From CAIKMD01 sp963740675 (GTDB taxonomy: Bacteria; Pseudomonadota; Alphaproteobacteria; ATCC43930; CGMCC-115725): a DNA stretch of 64,000 nt. Shown one piece after another: positions 25,054 through 34,255 of the stretch; the first letter of the stretch is position 1; each line of letters starts with the position of its first letter. The DNA lies in the NCBI GenBank assembly GCA_963740675.1, contig CAVUFS010000004.1, positions 991,061 to 1,055,060 on the forward strand. The letters are read 5' to 3'. The notes below the pieces were generated by a model that did no database searches, had not been told where the DNA came from, and worked only from the letters and a program-made list of their open reading frames with translations. The translations under genes and the position numbers were made by a program.

Positions 25054-26157
25054 TCAGTGGGTGAGCTCGTCTTTCTTGGCGGCGTTGCGTTTGTCGAACA
25101 GCGCCCACACGCCGTTGTCGCCGTCCCAATTGCCGCGGCTCGCGCCCTTCGAGTATTCGGTGGCGCGCTGCTCGAAGAAATTGGCGTGTTCGACACCGTT
25201 GAGGATATCGATCAGCCACGGCAGCGGGTGCTGCTGCACCTGCTCATAGCCGCTTTCGGTTTCGGTGAAGTAGCCGAAGACCGGCGACAGCTTGAGCTGC
25301 GTCAGCCGCCAATCGGCGACGTAGCGGACATAGGATTTGATGTCGTTCGGCGTCATGCCCTCGATCTTGCCCAAGCCGAAAGCGAGATCGACGAAGCCCT
25401 CTTCCAGCTTCACCATGGTCTTGGCGACATCGATGATGTCGTCGCGCACCGCCGGCGTGACCGCGCCGGTTTCGCGGTTCCACTGATGGAACAGACGAAT
25501 GACACCCTCGCAATGGAGGCTTTCGTCGCGCACCGACCAGCTGACGATCTGGCCCATGCCGTTCATCTTGTTGTGGCGCGGGAAGTTCAGCAGCATCGCG
25601 AAGCTGGCGAAGAGCGACATGCCCTCGGTAAACGCGCCGAACATGGCGAGCGTGCGCGCGACATCCGAACACGTCTTCGTGCCGAAAGTGTGCATGTAAT
25701 CGGCCTTGGCGCGCAGTTCCGCGTAATCGCGGAACGCCTCGAACTCGGCCTTCGGCATGCCCAGCGTCTTCAGGAGCAGCGCATAAGCGTCGATATGCAC
25801 CGTCTCCATATTCGAGAACGCCGCCATCATCATCTGCACTTCCAGCGGCTGGAAGATCGGGATGTAGCGCTTCAGATAATTGTCGCCCACCTCGACATCG
25901 CTTTGCGTGAAGAAGCGGAAGATCTGCGTCAACAGCGCGCGATCGGAATCGGTGACACGATCCGAGGCCCAATCCTTGATGTCGGAGCCGAGCGGTACTT
26001 CCTCGCCCATCCAATGGGTCTGTTGCTGCCGCTTCCAGAACTCATAGGCCCAGGGATAACGCTCGACGTCATAGCTGCCGGTGGCGGTCAGAAGGCCGAC
26101 CTTGCCGGTGCCGATCAGCACGCGCGGATCGGTGTCGGCGAGCGAGCTCACTGGCAT
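25054..26157 (-). CDS. nrdB: Ribonucleoside-diphosphate reductase class I, beta subunit
   Basis: The protein is 367 residues from the ATG at 26157 (MPVSSLADTDPRVLIG); the frame opens earlier inside nrdA but that part is not conserved-looking. The diiron site is readable: E-T-V-H-I-D-A-Y gives one Glu, one His and the radical tyrosine in the usual spacing, and later R-D-E-S-L-H supplies a Glu/His pair. R2 holds the tyrosyl radical used by NrdA for deoxyribonucleotide synthesis. Start overlaps the end of nrdA by ten bases, so the two are co-translated. Confidence 0.94.
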   Translation of the reverse strand: MPVSSLADTDPRVLIGTGKVGLLTATGSYDVERYPWAYEFWKRQQQTHWMGEEVPLGSDIKDWASDRVTDSDRALLTQIFRFFTQSDVEVGDNYLKRYIPIFQPLEVQMMMAAFSNMETVHIDAYALLLKTLGMPKAEFEAFRDYAELRAKADYMHTFGTKTCSDVARTLAMFGAFTEGMSLFASFAMLLNFPRHNKMNGMGQIVSWSVRDESLHCEGVIRLFHQWNRETGAVTPAVRDDIIDVAKTMVKLEEGFVDLAFGLGKIEGMTPNDIKSYVRYVADWRLTQLKLSPVFGYFTETESGYEQVQQHPLPWLIDILNGVEHANFFEQRATEYSKGASRGNWDGDNGVWALFDKRNAAKKDELTH

Positions 26158-28127
26158 GAGAGGCACTCCTCGTAATCGACGCGATCCGGCGTCGTCTCTT
26201 TCACGGCCGTCTTTTCCAATTGGCCGGCGAAGGCGGCGCGGCTGATCGATTTGGAGCGGCAGTAATAGAGGCTTTTCATGCCCCGCTCCCATGCCGTCCA
26301 ATGCAGCATGTGGAGATCCCACTTATCGATATCGGCCGGCAGGTAGAGATTGATCGACTGACTCTGGCAGATAAAGGGGGCACGATCGGCGGCCAGCTCG
26401 ATGATCCAGCGCTGGTCGATCTCGAACGCGGTCCGGAAAATCGATTTCTCGGTATCGCTCAGGCAATCGAGATGCTGCACCGAGCCTTCGTGTTCGACGA
26501 TCGATTGCCAGGTTTCCGGCGTGTCGACGCCCTTTTCGGCGAGGACCTTGCTGAGATGCTGGTTGCGCACGACGAACGCGCCCGACAGCGTCTTGTGGTT
26601 ATAGACATTCGCCGGGATCGGCTCGATGCAGGCACTGGTGCCGCCGCAGATGATGCTGATCGAGGCCGTCGGCGCGATCGAGATCTTATGGCTGAAGCGC
26701 GCCGTCATGTTGCGCTCCAACGCATCGGGGCACGGCCCGCGCTCGATACCGAGCGCCACCGACGCCGCATCGGCATCGCGGCGGATCTTGCGGAAGATGC
26801 GCAGGTTCCACGATTTCGCCAGCGCGCTCTCGAACGGAATGGTCCGCGCCTGCAAGAAGGAATGGAAACCCATCACGCCGAGGCCGACCGAGCGCTCGCG
26901 TAGCGCCGAGTATTTGGCCTGCGCCATGCTGTCCGGCGCCGTCTCGATGAACTTGCTGAGCACATTGTCGAGCATGCGCAGCACGTCTTCGACAAAGCCC
27001 GGCTCTTCGTTCCACTCGTCCCACGTCTCGAGATTGAGCGAGGACAGGCAGCAAACAGCGGTGCGTTCTTGCCCGCGATGGTCGCGGCCGGTCGGCAGCA
27101 CGATCTCGCTGCAGAGATTGGAGCTCGAGACTTTGAGACCAAGCTCGCGCTGATGCTTGGGCAGCGCGCGATTGACGGTGTCGATGAAGAGGAGATAGGG
27201 CTCGCCGGTATGCAGCCGCGTCTCGAGGATGCGCTGCCAAAGCTGACGCGCATCCACTTCGCGCATGACCTCGCCGTTCTTCGGGCTGCGCAGCGCGAAC
27301 ATCTTGCCGTCGCGCACCGCCTCCATGAACTCGTCGGTGATGTTGATGCCGTGATGGAGATTGAGGCCCTTGCGATTGAAATCGCCCGAGGCTTTGCGGA
27401 TCTCGAGGAACTCTTCGATCTCGGGATGATGAACGTCGAGATAGCACGCGGCCGAGCCGCGGCGCAGCGAGCCCTGGCTGATCGCCAAGGTCAGCCCGTC
27501 CATCACGTGGATGAAGGGGATGATGCCCGACGTCTCGCCGCAGCCTTTGACGGTTTCACCGATCGAGCGAACTTTGCCCCAATAGGTGCCGATGCCGCCG
27601 CCATTGGAGGCGAGCCAGACATTCTCGTTCCAGGTATTCACGATGCCGTCGAGGGAATCCGGCACCGAATTGAGGAAGCACGAGATCGGGAAACCGCGCG
27701 TGGTGCCACCATTCGAGAGCACCGGGGTCGCCGGCATGAACCAGAGGCGCGACATCGCGTCGTAGAGACGCTGCGCATGCGGGACATCGTCCGCGTAGGC
27801 GCAGGAGACGCGCGCGAACATGTCCTGAAAGCTTTCGCCCGGCATCAGGTAGCGATCTTCGAGCGTCGCCTTGCCGAACGGCGTCAGCAGCGCGTCGCGG
27901 GTCCGATCGAGCCGCAGGTCGGAGGGTTGCGGCGGCCGTCCCAACGGGCCCGGCAGTGGCGCACGAGTCTCCGTGGCGTGATTCGTGGGAGCGCTCGTCT
28001 CGGCGATGCGCTTTTCAGGAGCTCGCTTTTGGGGGGCAGGCGGATTTGTACGTATCGCAGGCTTCGGCGCGGCGCCGAAAGCAACCAATTGGCCTTCTTT
28101 GTCGATATCGTAAGCAAGAACAGGCAT
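26148..28127 (-). CDS. nrdA: Ribonucleoside-diphosphate reductase class I, alpha subunit
   Basis: The 659-residue catalytic subunit starts at the ATG at 28127, with GAGGGGG six bases upstream. The first 80 residues are Pro/Ala-rich and lack an ATP-cone, so overall activity control by dATP may differ from the E. coli enzyme. The barrel shows the redox cysteine in PISCFLNSVPDS, the N-L-C-S-E-I catalytic loop (Asn, Cys, Glu), C-C-L-S-S-L-N and the swinging tail E-E-C-L-S-C-Q. It reduces ribonucleotides with NrdB. A cobalamin riboswitch precedes it, which implies that a B12-dependent reductase (NrdJ) exists elsewhere in the genome. Confidence 0.94.
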   Translation of the reverse strand: MPVLAYDIDKEGQLVAFGAAPKPAIRTNPPAPQKRAPEKRIAETSAPTNHATETRAPLPGPLGRPPQPSDLRLDRTRDALLTPFGKATLEDRYLMPGESFQDMFARVSCAYADDVPHAQRLYDAMSRLWFMPATPVLSNGGTTRGFPISCFLNSVPDSLDGIVNTWNENVWLASNGGGIGTYWGKVRSIGETVKGCGETSGIIPFIHVMDGLTLAISQGSLRRGSAACYLDVHHPEIEEFLEIRKASGDFNRKGLNLHHGINITDEFMEAVRDGKMFALRSPKNGEVMREVDARQLWQRILETRLHTGEPYLLFIDTVNRALPKHQRELGLKVSSSNLCSEIVLPTGRDHRGQERTAVCCLSSLNLETWDEWNEEPGFVEDVLRMLDNVLSKFIETAPDSMAQAKYSALRERSVGLGVMGFHSFLQARTIPFESALAKSWNLRIFRKIRRDADAASVALGIERGPCPDALERNMTARFSHKISIAPTASISIICGGTSACIEPIPANVYNHKTLSGAFVVRNQHLSKVLAEKGVDTPETWQSIVEHEGSVQHLDCLSDTEKSIFRTAFEIDQRWIIELAADRAPFICQSQSINLYLPADIDKWDLHMLHWTAWERGMKSLYYCRSKSISRAAFAGQLEKTAVKETTPDRVDYEECLSCQ

Positions 28128-28245
28128 CACCGACCCCCTCAATATGTTTGGGAGAGGAGGCCAGGAGACACTTGCGGCAGGAGGCGAAGGCGATTCGCTA
28201 CCGACTGCAAGCGCCCACCGGGAGTACCCCGCCCGCGGACGTTCC

Positions 28246-28435
28246 GTTCACGGCAGGTCTCCTGGCTCGCGGGTCGTGACGGCTGTCTGGCCTTCCCGAT
28301 GCCCCTCAGCACCAGTGACGCTTGCGACAGCCGCTCGCCGCTTACAGTTGCGGGGGCAGCCCCGGCTTTGCCGCGAAGAACGACGCACCGGGTTCCCTCT
28401 TAGCTCCAGATATAGCCATCCGAAGCACCGTGAAC
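28246..28435 (-). promoter_or_regulatory. Cobalamin riboswitch upstream of nrdAB
   Basis: Read on the minus strand, the 190-base element is closed by a perfect eight-base P1 stem (GTTCACGG at 28428-28435 with CCGTGAAC at 28246-28253). Inside are the conserved AdoCbl aptamer pieces in order: GAGGGAACCCGGTG, GGCTGCCCCCGCAACTGTAA, GCGGCGAG, the B12-box-like GTCACTGG, GGGAAGGCCAGACAG and GAGCCAGGAGACCTGCC. It ends about 120 bases before the nrdA start. B12 binding should switch off the B12-independent reductase when the B12-dependent one can work. Confidence 0.95.
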
Positions 28436-28606
28436 GCTAAATCTTGTGCTAAATCGGAAACGGCGTCAATTGTCATCTTTTAAAGATGGACGTAGATGGC
28501 GTGTCCAAATCGAGAACGCAACGCCCGATGAGCAGGTTTCCACGGGTTCCTCGTATTTCACAGGGTGTGATCAAAACGTGCCGGCCGATCCCGCCCGCAT
28601 GTTCGT

Positions 28607-29014
28607 CTATTTCTTCGCTTTTTCGGCATCGATCTCGGCCAGGACCTCGAGCACGATGCGCTGCGTGTCGAGGGCGGCGGGGAAACCGCAATAACACGCG
28701 ACCTGCAGGCAGACCTCGCGCAGCTCCTCCCGCGTCATGCCATTATTGATCGCGCCGCGCACATGCAGGCGCAGCTCATGCGGCCGGTTGAGCGCGGCGA
28801 TCATGCCGAGATTGAGGATGCTGCGGCTGCGCTTATCGAGGCCGGGCCGGTTCCAGATGTCTTCCCAGCAATTCTCGGTGACCAGCACCTGCATCGGCCA
28901 GGTGAAATCGTCGGCGCTCGCCAGCGATTTGTCGACATAGGCGTCGCCCACCACCGCACGCCGCGTCTTCAATCCCCGCTCGAACTTTTCGCTCCGCTCT
29001 CTAGACTGGCTCAT
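28607..29014 (-). CDS. Carboxymuconolactone decarboxylase family protein
   Basis: The 135-residue protein is all helical, with the CMD core GMTREELREVCLQVACYCG in the second half and an R-S-I-L-N-L-G-M-I-A helix before it. It looks like the PcaC branch (4-carboxymuconolactone decarboxylase, protocatechuate pathway), but no other pca genes are nearby, so a true pcaC role is uncertain. AAAGGA lies before the ATG. Divergent from msrB, sharing a short intergenic region. Confidence 0.87.
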   Translation of the reverse strand: MSQSRERSEKFERGLKTRRAVVGDAYVDKSLASADDFTWPMQVLVTENCWEDIWNRPGLDKRSRSILNLGMIAALNRPHELRLHVRGAINNGMTREELREVCLQVACYCGFPAALDTQRIVLEVLAEIDAEKAKK

Positions 29015-29069
29015 CTTGGTTCCTTTCGCTTGAATGCCGATATTGGATCACGAGAAGGAGGCGCGAAAG

Positions 29070-29468
29070 ATGGAGAAGACTTATCCGGTCACGCATAGCG
29101 ACGACGAATGGCAGCGCATCCTGACGCCCGAGCAATATGACGTGATGCGCGGGCACGGCACCGAAGCGCCGGGAAGCTGCGCACTGCTGGCGGAAAAGCG
29201 GCCCGGCACATTCTCATGTGTGGCTTGCGACCAGCCCTTGTTCGAGGGCAAGCGCAAATTCGAGAGCGGCACTGGCTGGCCAAGCTTCAACGATCCGGTC
29301 GCGGGCGCCATCGAGACGACCACCGACCGCTCTTACGGTATGGTGCGTACCGAAGTGCATTGCGCCAATTGCGGCAGCCATCTCGGCCATGTCTTCGAGG
29401 ATGGGCCGCCGCCGACGCATCTGCGCTACTGCATCAATGGCGTCGCGCTGAAGTTCAAACCCGAGTGA
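29070..29468 (+). CDS. msrB: Peptide-methionine (R)-S-oxide reductase
   Basis: The 132-residue enzyme starts at the ATG at 29070, with AAGGAGG close upstream (a start at 29034 is possible but poorer). MsrB signatures are present: zinc pairs C-V-A-C and C-A-N-C, the segment FESGTGWPSF, GSHLGHVFEDG, and the catalytic cysteine in R-Y-C-I-N-G. It reduces methionine-R-sulfoxide in oxidised proteins, in the cytoplasm since there is no signal peptide. The DUF488 gene follows after 13 bases. Confidence 0.95.
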   Translation: MEKTYPVTHSDDEWQRILTPEQYDVMRGHGTEAPGSCALLAEKRPGTFSCVACDQPLFEGKRKFESGTGWPSFNDPVAGAIETTTDRSYGMVRTEVHCANCGSHLGHVFEDGPPPTHLRYCINGVALKFKPE

Positions 29469-29481
29469 CGCGCGGCCTGCG

Positions 29482-29973
29482 ATGGCCGTGACGCGCACCA
29501 GCGACATCCGCATCAAACGCGCTTACGAGCCGCCCGCGAAAGCGGACGGCGCGCGCGTCCTTGTCGATCGCTTATGGCCGCGCGGCGTGACCAAAGATGC
29601 GTTGTCGATCGAGCGCTGGGCCAAGGAGATCGGTCCGAGCGACGCGCTGCGACGCTGGTTCGGTCACGATCCCGAGCGCTGGGATGAATTCCGCCGCGGC
29701 TATACCGCCGAGCTGGCGAAACAGACGGCGCTGTTGGACGAGTTACGTGGCGTCGCGCGCGACGGCGTTCTGACCTTGGTCTATGGCGCACGCGACGACG
29801 TGCATAACAACGCCGTGGTGCTGCGCGAGGTGTTGTTGAAGAGGTTGCGCGCTACCAAAGCGAAAACACCGGCTGGGGTAAAACCTGCAGCCGGTGCTTC
29901 GAAACGAAAGTCAGGCGGTCTTAGTACTCGTCGCGCAGCTTCCCGCCGAGCGCGGCGCTCACCGCAGCGATGA
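29482..29973 (+). CDS. DUF488 family protein
   Basis: Residues 1-120 match the DUF488 layout: I-R-I-K-R-A-Y-E-P-P, the strongly conserved VLVDRLWPRGVTK, a W-F-G-H-D-P segment and the L-T-L-V-Y-G-A-R-D strand. The last 40 residues are Lys/Arg-rich and read into the 3' end of the next, convergent gene, overlapping it by 53 bases; that tail may be disordered. Function unknown; often found near stress or heme-related genes. Probably co-transcribed with msrB. Confidence 0.88.
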   Translation: MAVTRTSDIRIKRAYEPPAKADGARVLVDRLWPRGVTKDALSIERWAKEIGPSDALRRWFGHDPERWDEFRRGYTAELAKQTALLDELRGVARDGVLTLVYGARDDVHNNAVVLREVLLKRLRATKAKTPAGVKPAAGASKRKSGGLSTRRAASRRARRSPQR

Positions 29974-30892
29974 ATGCACCGACCACCATCGCCAGCGCGG
30001 TCGCGATCGAGCCGAACGCTGCCGCCTTGCGTGCCTTCTCGGCCGCCTGCCGCGCCTGATCTTCAGCCGATTTGATCTGTGCCACGGTCTGATCGACGCG
30101 TTGCTCGGCTTCCGCCTGGCTCATACCATTACGCGCAGCGATGGTCCTCGCGAGGTAGGTACGATCGTCCGGCGTCAGGCCGCCCGCCGCGAGATCGCGG
30201 ATCAGGATACGCCGCGCAATGGCACGATCGTCACTTGCGCTTTGCTGTCCACCTGGCGCGATGGCGGCGGCACCCGGACTGGCGGTGCTCGTCCCGGCAC
30301 TGCCGGCCGCCGTATTGCCCGCAGCGGCATTCGGCGTGGCGGCGGGGCGATAGAGCATGTCGATGTAATAGCCGTCATTGAACACAGAACTCTGGCCTGC
30401 CCCTGGATTGGCCGTGGCGGCCATAGCCGCGCCCTGCCCTGCGCCCGCGGCTGCGCCGCCAGCGACGCGGCTGGTCGCGTTGATCGCGGTCGCGCCGATC
30501 GCGGCGATCAACAAAACGCCGATCACCGTCCCCAACGCCCAGGCGAGAAAGCCATGCGCGGTATCGCGGAAGAAGACCTCGTCGGTATGAACGCCGGTCC
30601 ATTTGGTACGTAGGCGGCCGGCAAGATAGCCACCGACACCCGCCGAGATCCATTGTGCGAGGATGAGCCACACGCCACCCATGACGCCGAGCGCCGCGAG
30701 CGAGGCGCCGCTATTCGGCCAGGCGGAAGTCGAGGCGAAGCCGAGACCGAGGCCAAGCTCGACGAGGATCACGCTGACCGCGACGGCGCCGAGTGCACCG
30801 GCGAATACAGCGGCCCAGGAGACGGCCGAAACGTCCGTCACTTCGATTGCCGGCACCACGCGTGGCGTCGGCGACGTGCTGGTGTACGCCAT
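29921..30892 (-). CDS. Hypothetical membrane protein, 323 residues
   Basis: Starts at the ATG at 30892 (MAYTSTSPTPRVVPAIEV). Three hydrophobic segments lie in the first 140 residues and one more at the very end (ALAMVVGAFIAAVSAALGGK). Between them is an Ala/Gly/Thr-rich region and a charged helix (A-R-Q-A-A-E-K-A-R-K) that could form a coiled coil. Similar proteins with this N-terminal W-A-A-V-F-A-G-A segment are common in Hyphomicrobiales and are sometimes named PhnA-like, without known function. The small membrane peptide gene lies just upstream on the same strand. Confidence 0.72.
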   Translation of the reverse strand: MAYTSTSPTPRVVPAIEVTDVSAVSWAAVFAGALGAVAVSVILVELGLGLGFASTSAWPNSGASLAALGVMGGVWLILAQWISAGVGGYLAGRLRTKWTGVHTDEVFFRDTAHGFLAWALGTVIGVLLIAAIGATAINATSRVAGGAAAGAGQGAAMAATANPGAGQSSVFNDGYYIDMLYRPAATPNAAAGNTAAGSAGTSTASPGAAAIAPGGQQSASDDRAIARRILIRDLAAGGLTPDDRTYLARTIAARNGMSQAEAEQRVDQTVAQIKSAEDQARQAAEKARKAAAFGSIATALAMVVGAFIAAVSAALGGKLRDEY

Positions 30893-30903
30893 GCGTGCCT
30901 CCG

Positions 30904-30981
30904 TCAGTGCCAAATCAACGCGAGCAGGATGATGATCGGGATCGGAACACCCAACAGCCACAGAAGAATTCCCCGGCCCAT
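30904..30981 (-). CDS. 25-residue membrane micropeptide
   Basis: The ATG at 30979-30981 has AAGGAG eight bases upstream. The peptide is M-G-R-G-I-L-L-W-L-L-G-V-P-I-P-I-I-I-L-L-A-L-I-W-H, almost all of it a single membrane helix. Nearly identical short peptides occur widely in rhizobial genomes. It lies 11 bases upstream of the membrane-protein gene, probably in one transcript. Function unknown. Confidence 0.68.
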   Translation of the reverse strand: MGRGILLWLLGVPIPIIILLALIWH

Positions 30982-31326
30982 GCGCAACTCCTTGATTTGT
31001 TCTTTGCCACCACTCAATCGCAAGTGGGCGCGATAGTTCCGCGAAAGCCCCGATTTACCGTGCTTTTTCTGCTGTGCACCCATGCCGGGCGATAGTTCTG
31101 TCGGCTCGACGACGGAGATCGGCCTAGGCGAGCCGCGGCATGACCGCCCGGCTGCGCGCATTAGCACTTCGTTAACGCCAAAACGCCAACCATAGGGCGC
31201 GTCCAAAACGGCGTATTTGCGCGCCGTTTTGGGCCACCGCACTTAGATTTGCGTCATTTCAAGAAGCGGCTAGGTTCTACGAGCGCCCAGCAGGCCGTTC
31301 GCCGGCCGCGTGGGCGGAGCACAGAA

Positions 31327-32980
31327 TTGACACCGGTTGATTTGGCAGCGGTTGACGTGGCAGCGGTTCCTGTAAAAGCGCAGACTCCCTCTGTTCCCCA
31401 AGTCAGCGTCGATCGCTGGTTATCGCTGGTGAGCGCCGTCGAGCGCCTCGCTGCCGCCGATAGTATCGAGAGCATCATTCGCATCGTGCGCGAGACCGCG
31501 CGCCTGATTTCGGGCGCCGAAGGCGTGACCTTCGTCATGCGCGACGGCGATCTCTGCCATTATGTCGAAGAGAATGCCGTCGGGCCGCTGTGGAAAGGGC
31601 GGCGCTTCCCGCTGACAGCCTGCATTTCCGGCTGGTGCATGCTCAACGCCAGGACGGCAGTCATCCCCGATATCTATGTCGATCCGCGCATTCCGCACGA
31701 CGCCTATCGCCCGACTTTCGTCAAAAGCCTGGTGATGGTGCCTGTCAGGGCCGAGAACCCGCTCGCCGCCATCGGCTCCTACTGGAGCAACTGCCGCGAT
31801 TTCAGCGAGGCTGAGGTCGCGTTGCTCGAGGGGCTCGGCCGCTCGACCGCCGCTGCCATTGCGGCCGTGCAGGCACGCGAGACATTGCGTGAAAACGAAG
31901 AGCGGCTGCGGCTCGCGCTGACCGCCGGCCGCCTCGGCGCCTGGGAATTCGATCTCGCGGCTGGCAGCTTCACCGCATCGGCCGCTTGCAAGGCGCATTT
32001 CGGGCACGACGCCGCAGCGCCTTTCACCTACGAGGATTTCGTCGCCGCAATCCATCCCGAGGATCGGCGCCGCCAAGTGCGCGCTTTGACCGAAGCCGGC
32101 AGCACCGGATCGGCGATCACCAACGAGTTCCGGGTCGCATGGCCCGATGGCAGCGAGCACTGGATCGAGATGCGCGGCCGGCGCATCGCCGACGCCACCA
32201 TCGAGTCGATACGCCTCGCGGGCGTCTCGGCCGATGTAACGGAGCGCAAGCAGGCCGGAGAGCGGATCGAGCGGCTTCAGTCCGAGCTCGCCCATATCGG
32301 CCGGCTCGCCGAGTTCGGCCAGATGAGCGCGGCGCTCGCGCATGAGCTGACGCAGCCGCTGACCGCAGCAAGCAATTATCTCAAAGCCGGCCGCCGCTTC
32401 CTCGAAGGCGACAAGCTCGCGCTCGATCGCGCCATCGAAACCATCGGCAAGGCCGAGGCGCAATTCCAGCGCGCCAACGACACCATCCGGCGCATCCGCG
32501 GCTTCGTCGGCAAAAGCGAGCCGGTACGGAGCAATGAAGCGGTCATGCCACTCGATCGCCGAAGCGGCGGAGATCGCGCAGATCAATCCCAAGCATCGCA
32601 AGATCGAGCTGCGCTTCGCGATGGCGGACAACTTGCCGCGCGTCTTCGTCGACAAGGTGCAAATCCAGCAGGTGCTGCTCAACCTGCTGCGCAACGCCTT
32701 CGAAGCGCTGGACGGTCATGATGCGCCGGTTGTGACGGTCGCGGCGGCGCGCGACGGTGACTCTGTCGTGCTGCGGGTCGAAGACAACGGCCCGGGCCTC
32801 AGTCCCGAAGTCGCGGCGCGGCTATTTCAGCCTTTCGTGACAACGAAGAGCCAGGGCATGGGTGTCGGCCTCTCGATCTGCCGCCGGATCATCGAGAATC
32901 AGGGCGGCAGGATGTCGGCCGCGGCGAGCAGCAGCGGCGGCGCGGCTTTCTCTTTCAGCGTTCCGGTCGCTGCGATTTAA
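31327..32980 (+). pseudogene. Sensor histidine kinase (GAF-PAS-HisKA-HATPase), frameshifted
   Basis: Across one frameshift the product is about 550 residues. It has a GAF domain (about 30-190), a PAS domain with PAC (about 195-315, ending D-V-T-E-R-K-Q-A-G), a phospho-acceptor helix with the H in ALAHELTQPLTAASN, and an ATPase domain with NLLRNAFEAL, VEDNGPGL and GVGLSI boxes. The frame shifts by one base between 32540 and 32560: the first part reads S-N-E-A-V-M-P-L-D and the second resumes at I-A-E-A-A-E-I-A-Q-I-N. Start is uncertain: TTG at 31327 has GGCGGAG upstream; TTG at 31249 is also open. It looks like a FixL-type soluble kinase; no response regulator gene is adjacent. Confidence 0.83.
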
Positions 32981-34117
32981 CTAGGCGCGCAGCGGCGCGC
33001 GCAGCCCGGCCTGCTCGAGCCGCGGCATCACCTCACGCTGCCAGGCATCGAGCCCGTCGAGGTAATCGACCCAGCTTAGCAACATGCCGTCGAGGCCGAT
33101 GCCGGCGAATTTCTGGAGCTCGTCGGTGATGCGATCCGGTGGGCCGACCAGCGGCACGCCGCCCCAGCCGGCCTTGATGCTGAATTTGATCGCATCACGT
33201 GCCTCGGGCAGCAGACGCTGCATCTGCTGGCCCTGGATATTGAGGATGTTCTCGACCGCGGGATCGTCGCCCAGCTCGATCACATAGTGCTTGAGATAGT
33301 CGTCAGCCTCTTTTTGCGTCGCGCGCTGCACGACATAGGCATTGCCCCAAATCTGGATCTCGCGGCCATGTTCCTCGCGCGCGAGACGGCGATAAGTCTC
33401 GATATGCGCCTTGGTCTTCTCGATATCGTTGGGATCGAGATGGATGAAAGCCATATCGGCGTATTTCGCGGCGAAGTCGCGGCCCTTGCCCGAAGAGCCG
33501 GCATTCATCAGCGGTGGAAACGGCTTCTGAATCGGCTTCGGCATCGAGAAGCCTTTGGCGACGCGGATGAACTTGCCCTCGTAATCGAATTCCTCTTCCC
33601 GCGTCCAGAGGAGCTTCATCACCTCGATCCATTCGGCGGCGTATTCGTAGCGTGTATCATGCTCCATGATGGAGCGGCCGAACATCTCGAGCTCGGGGGC
33701 AAACCAGCCGCAGACGATGTTGAGCGCAAAGCGCCCATTGCCGATGTGATCGACCGTCGTCGCCTGTTTCGCCGCCATGATCGGATGCACCGTCGGCACA
33801 TGCGAGGTGGTCAACACGCAGCAGCGCTTCGTCGCCTGCGCAATGCCCGCGGCCCAAGTGTAAGTATCGAAATTGGTGCCGTTGAAATTGGTCTCGCCGC
33901 CGAAGCCCTTCCAGCGCGCGACCGGCACCAGCGCTTCATAGCCGTAGCTGTCGGCCTTGGTGCAGATGGCGAGGCTTTCCTGCCAGGTAGCGCGGAAGCG
34001 CTCTTCGGCTTTGGTGATGGCGCAGCCATTGCTGACATTGACGCCGAACAGGCCGAGCTTCAGCCGGTTCGCACCGAAAAGCGGATTGGTTGCCGCACGC
34101 GGATCGCTTTGGGTCAT
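32981..34117 (-). CDS. LLM class flavin-dependent monooxygenase
   Basis: A 378-residue luciferase-like enzyme from the ATG at 34117. Characteristic parts are GLFGVNVSNGCAI at the start, the FMN-site stretch V-P-V-A-R-W-K-G-F-G-G, HPIMAAKQATTVDHIGNGR, and P-L-M-N-A-G-S-S-G-K-G-R-D-F-A-A. The pattern is that of the SfnG/RutA-like branch (dimethylsulfone or pyrimidine-ring monooxygenases), which use reduced FMN from a separate reductase. No partner reductase is next to it. Stop codons of this gene and the kinase abut tail to tail. Confidence 0.86.
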   Translation of the reverse strand: MTQSDPRAATNPLFGANRLKLGLFGVNVSNGCAITKAEERFRATWQESLAICTKADSYGYEALVPVARWKGFGGETNFNGTNFDTYTWAAGIAQATKRCCVLTTSHVPTVHPIMAAKQATTVDHIGNGRFALNIVCGWFAPELEMFGRSIMEHDTRYEYAAEWIEVMKLLWTREEEFDYEGKFIRVAKGFSMPKPIQKPFPPLMNAGSSGKGRDFAAKYADMAFIHLDPNDIEKTKAHIETYRRLAREEHGREIQIWGNAYVVQRATQKEADDYLKHYVIELGDDPAVENILNIQGQQMQRLLPEARDAIKFSIKAGWGGVPLVGPPDRITDELQKFAGIGLDGMLLSWVDYLDGLDAWQREVMPRLEQAGLRAPLRA

Positions 34118-34255
34118 GGCACTAAGAGTATGCGGGCGCATCGCTCCGCGTAAAGAGTATCGCTCGGTGGGCAGGGCTCATTCGCCGGAATGAGGGTTGC
34201 CGTCGCCGTCTTTCTGGGCAAGATGGCGGCAACGAACAAACCGGAGGAAGACCGA

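Noticed and set aside
26158..26322. 55-residue N-terminal extension of NrdB inside nrdA
   Set aside because: It overlaps the conserved nrdA C-terminus in another frame, whereas the ATG at 26157 gives the normal R2 start and a short coupling overlap.
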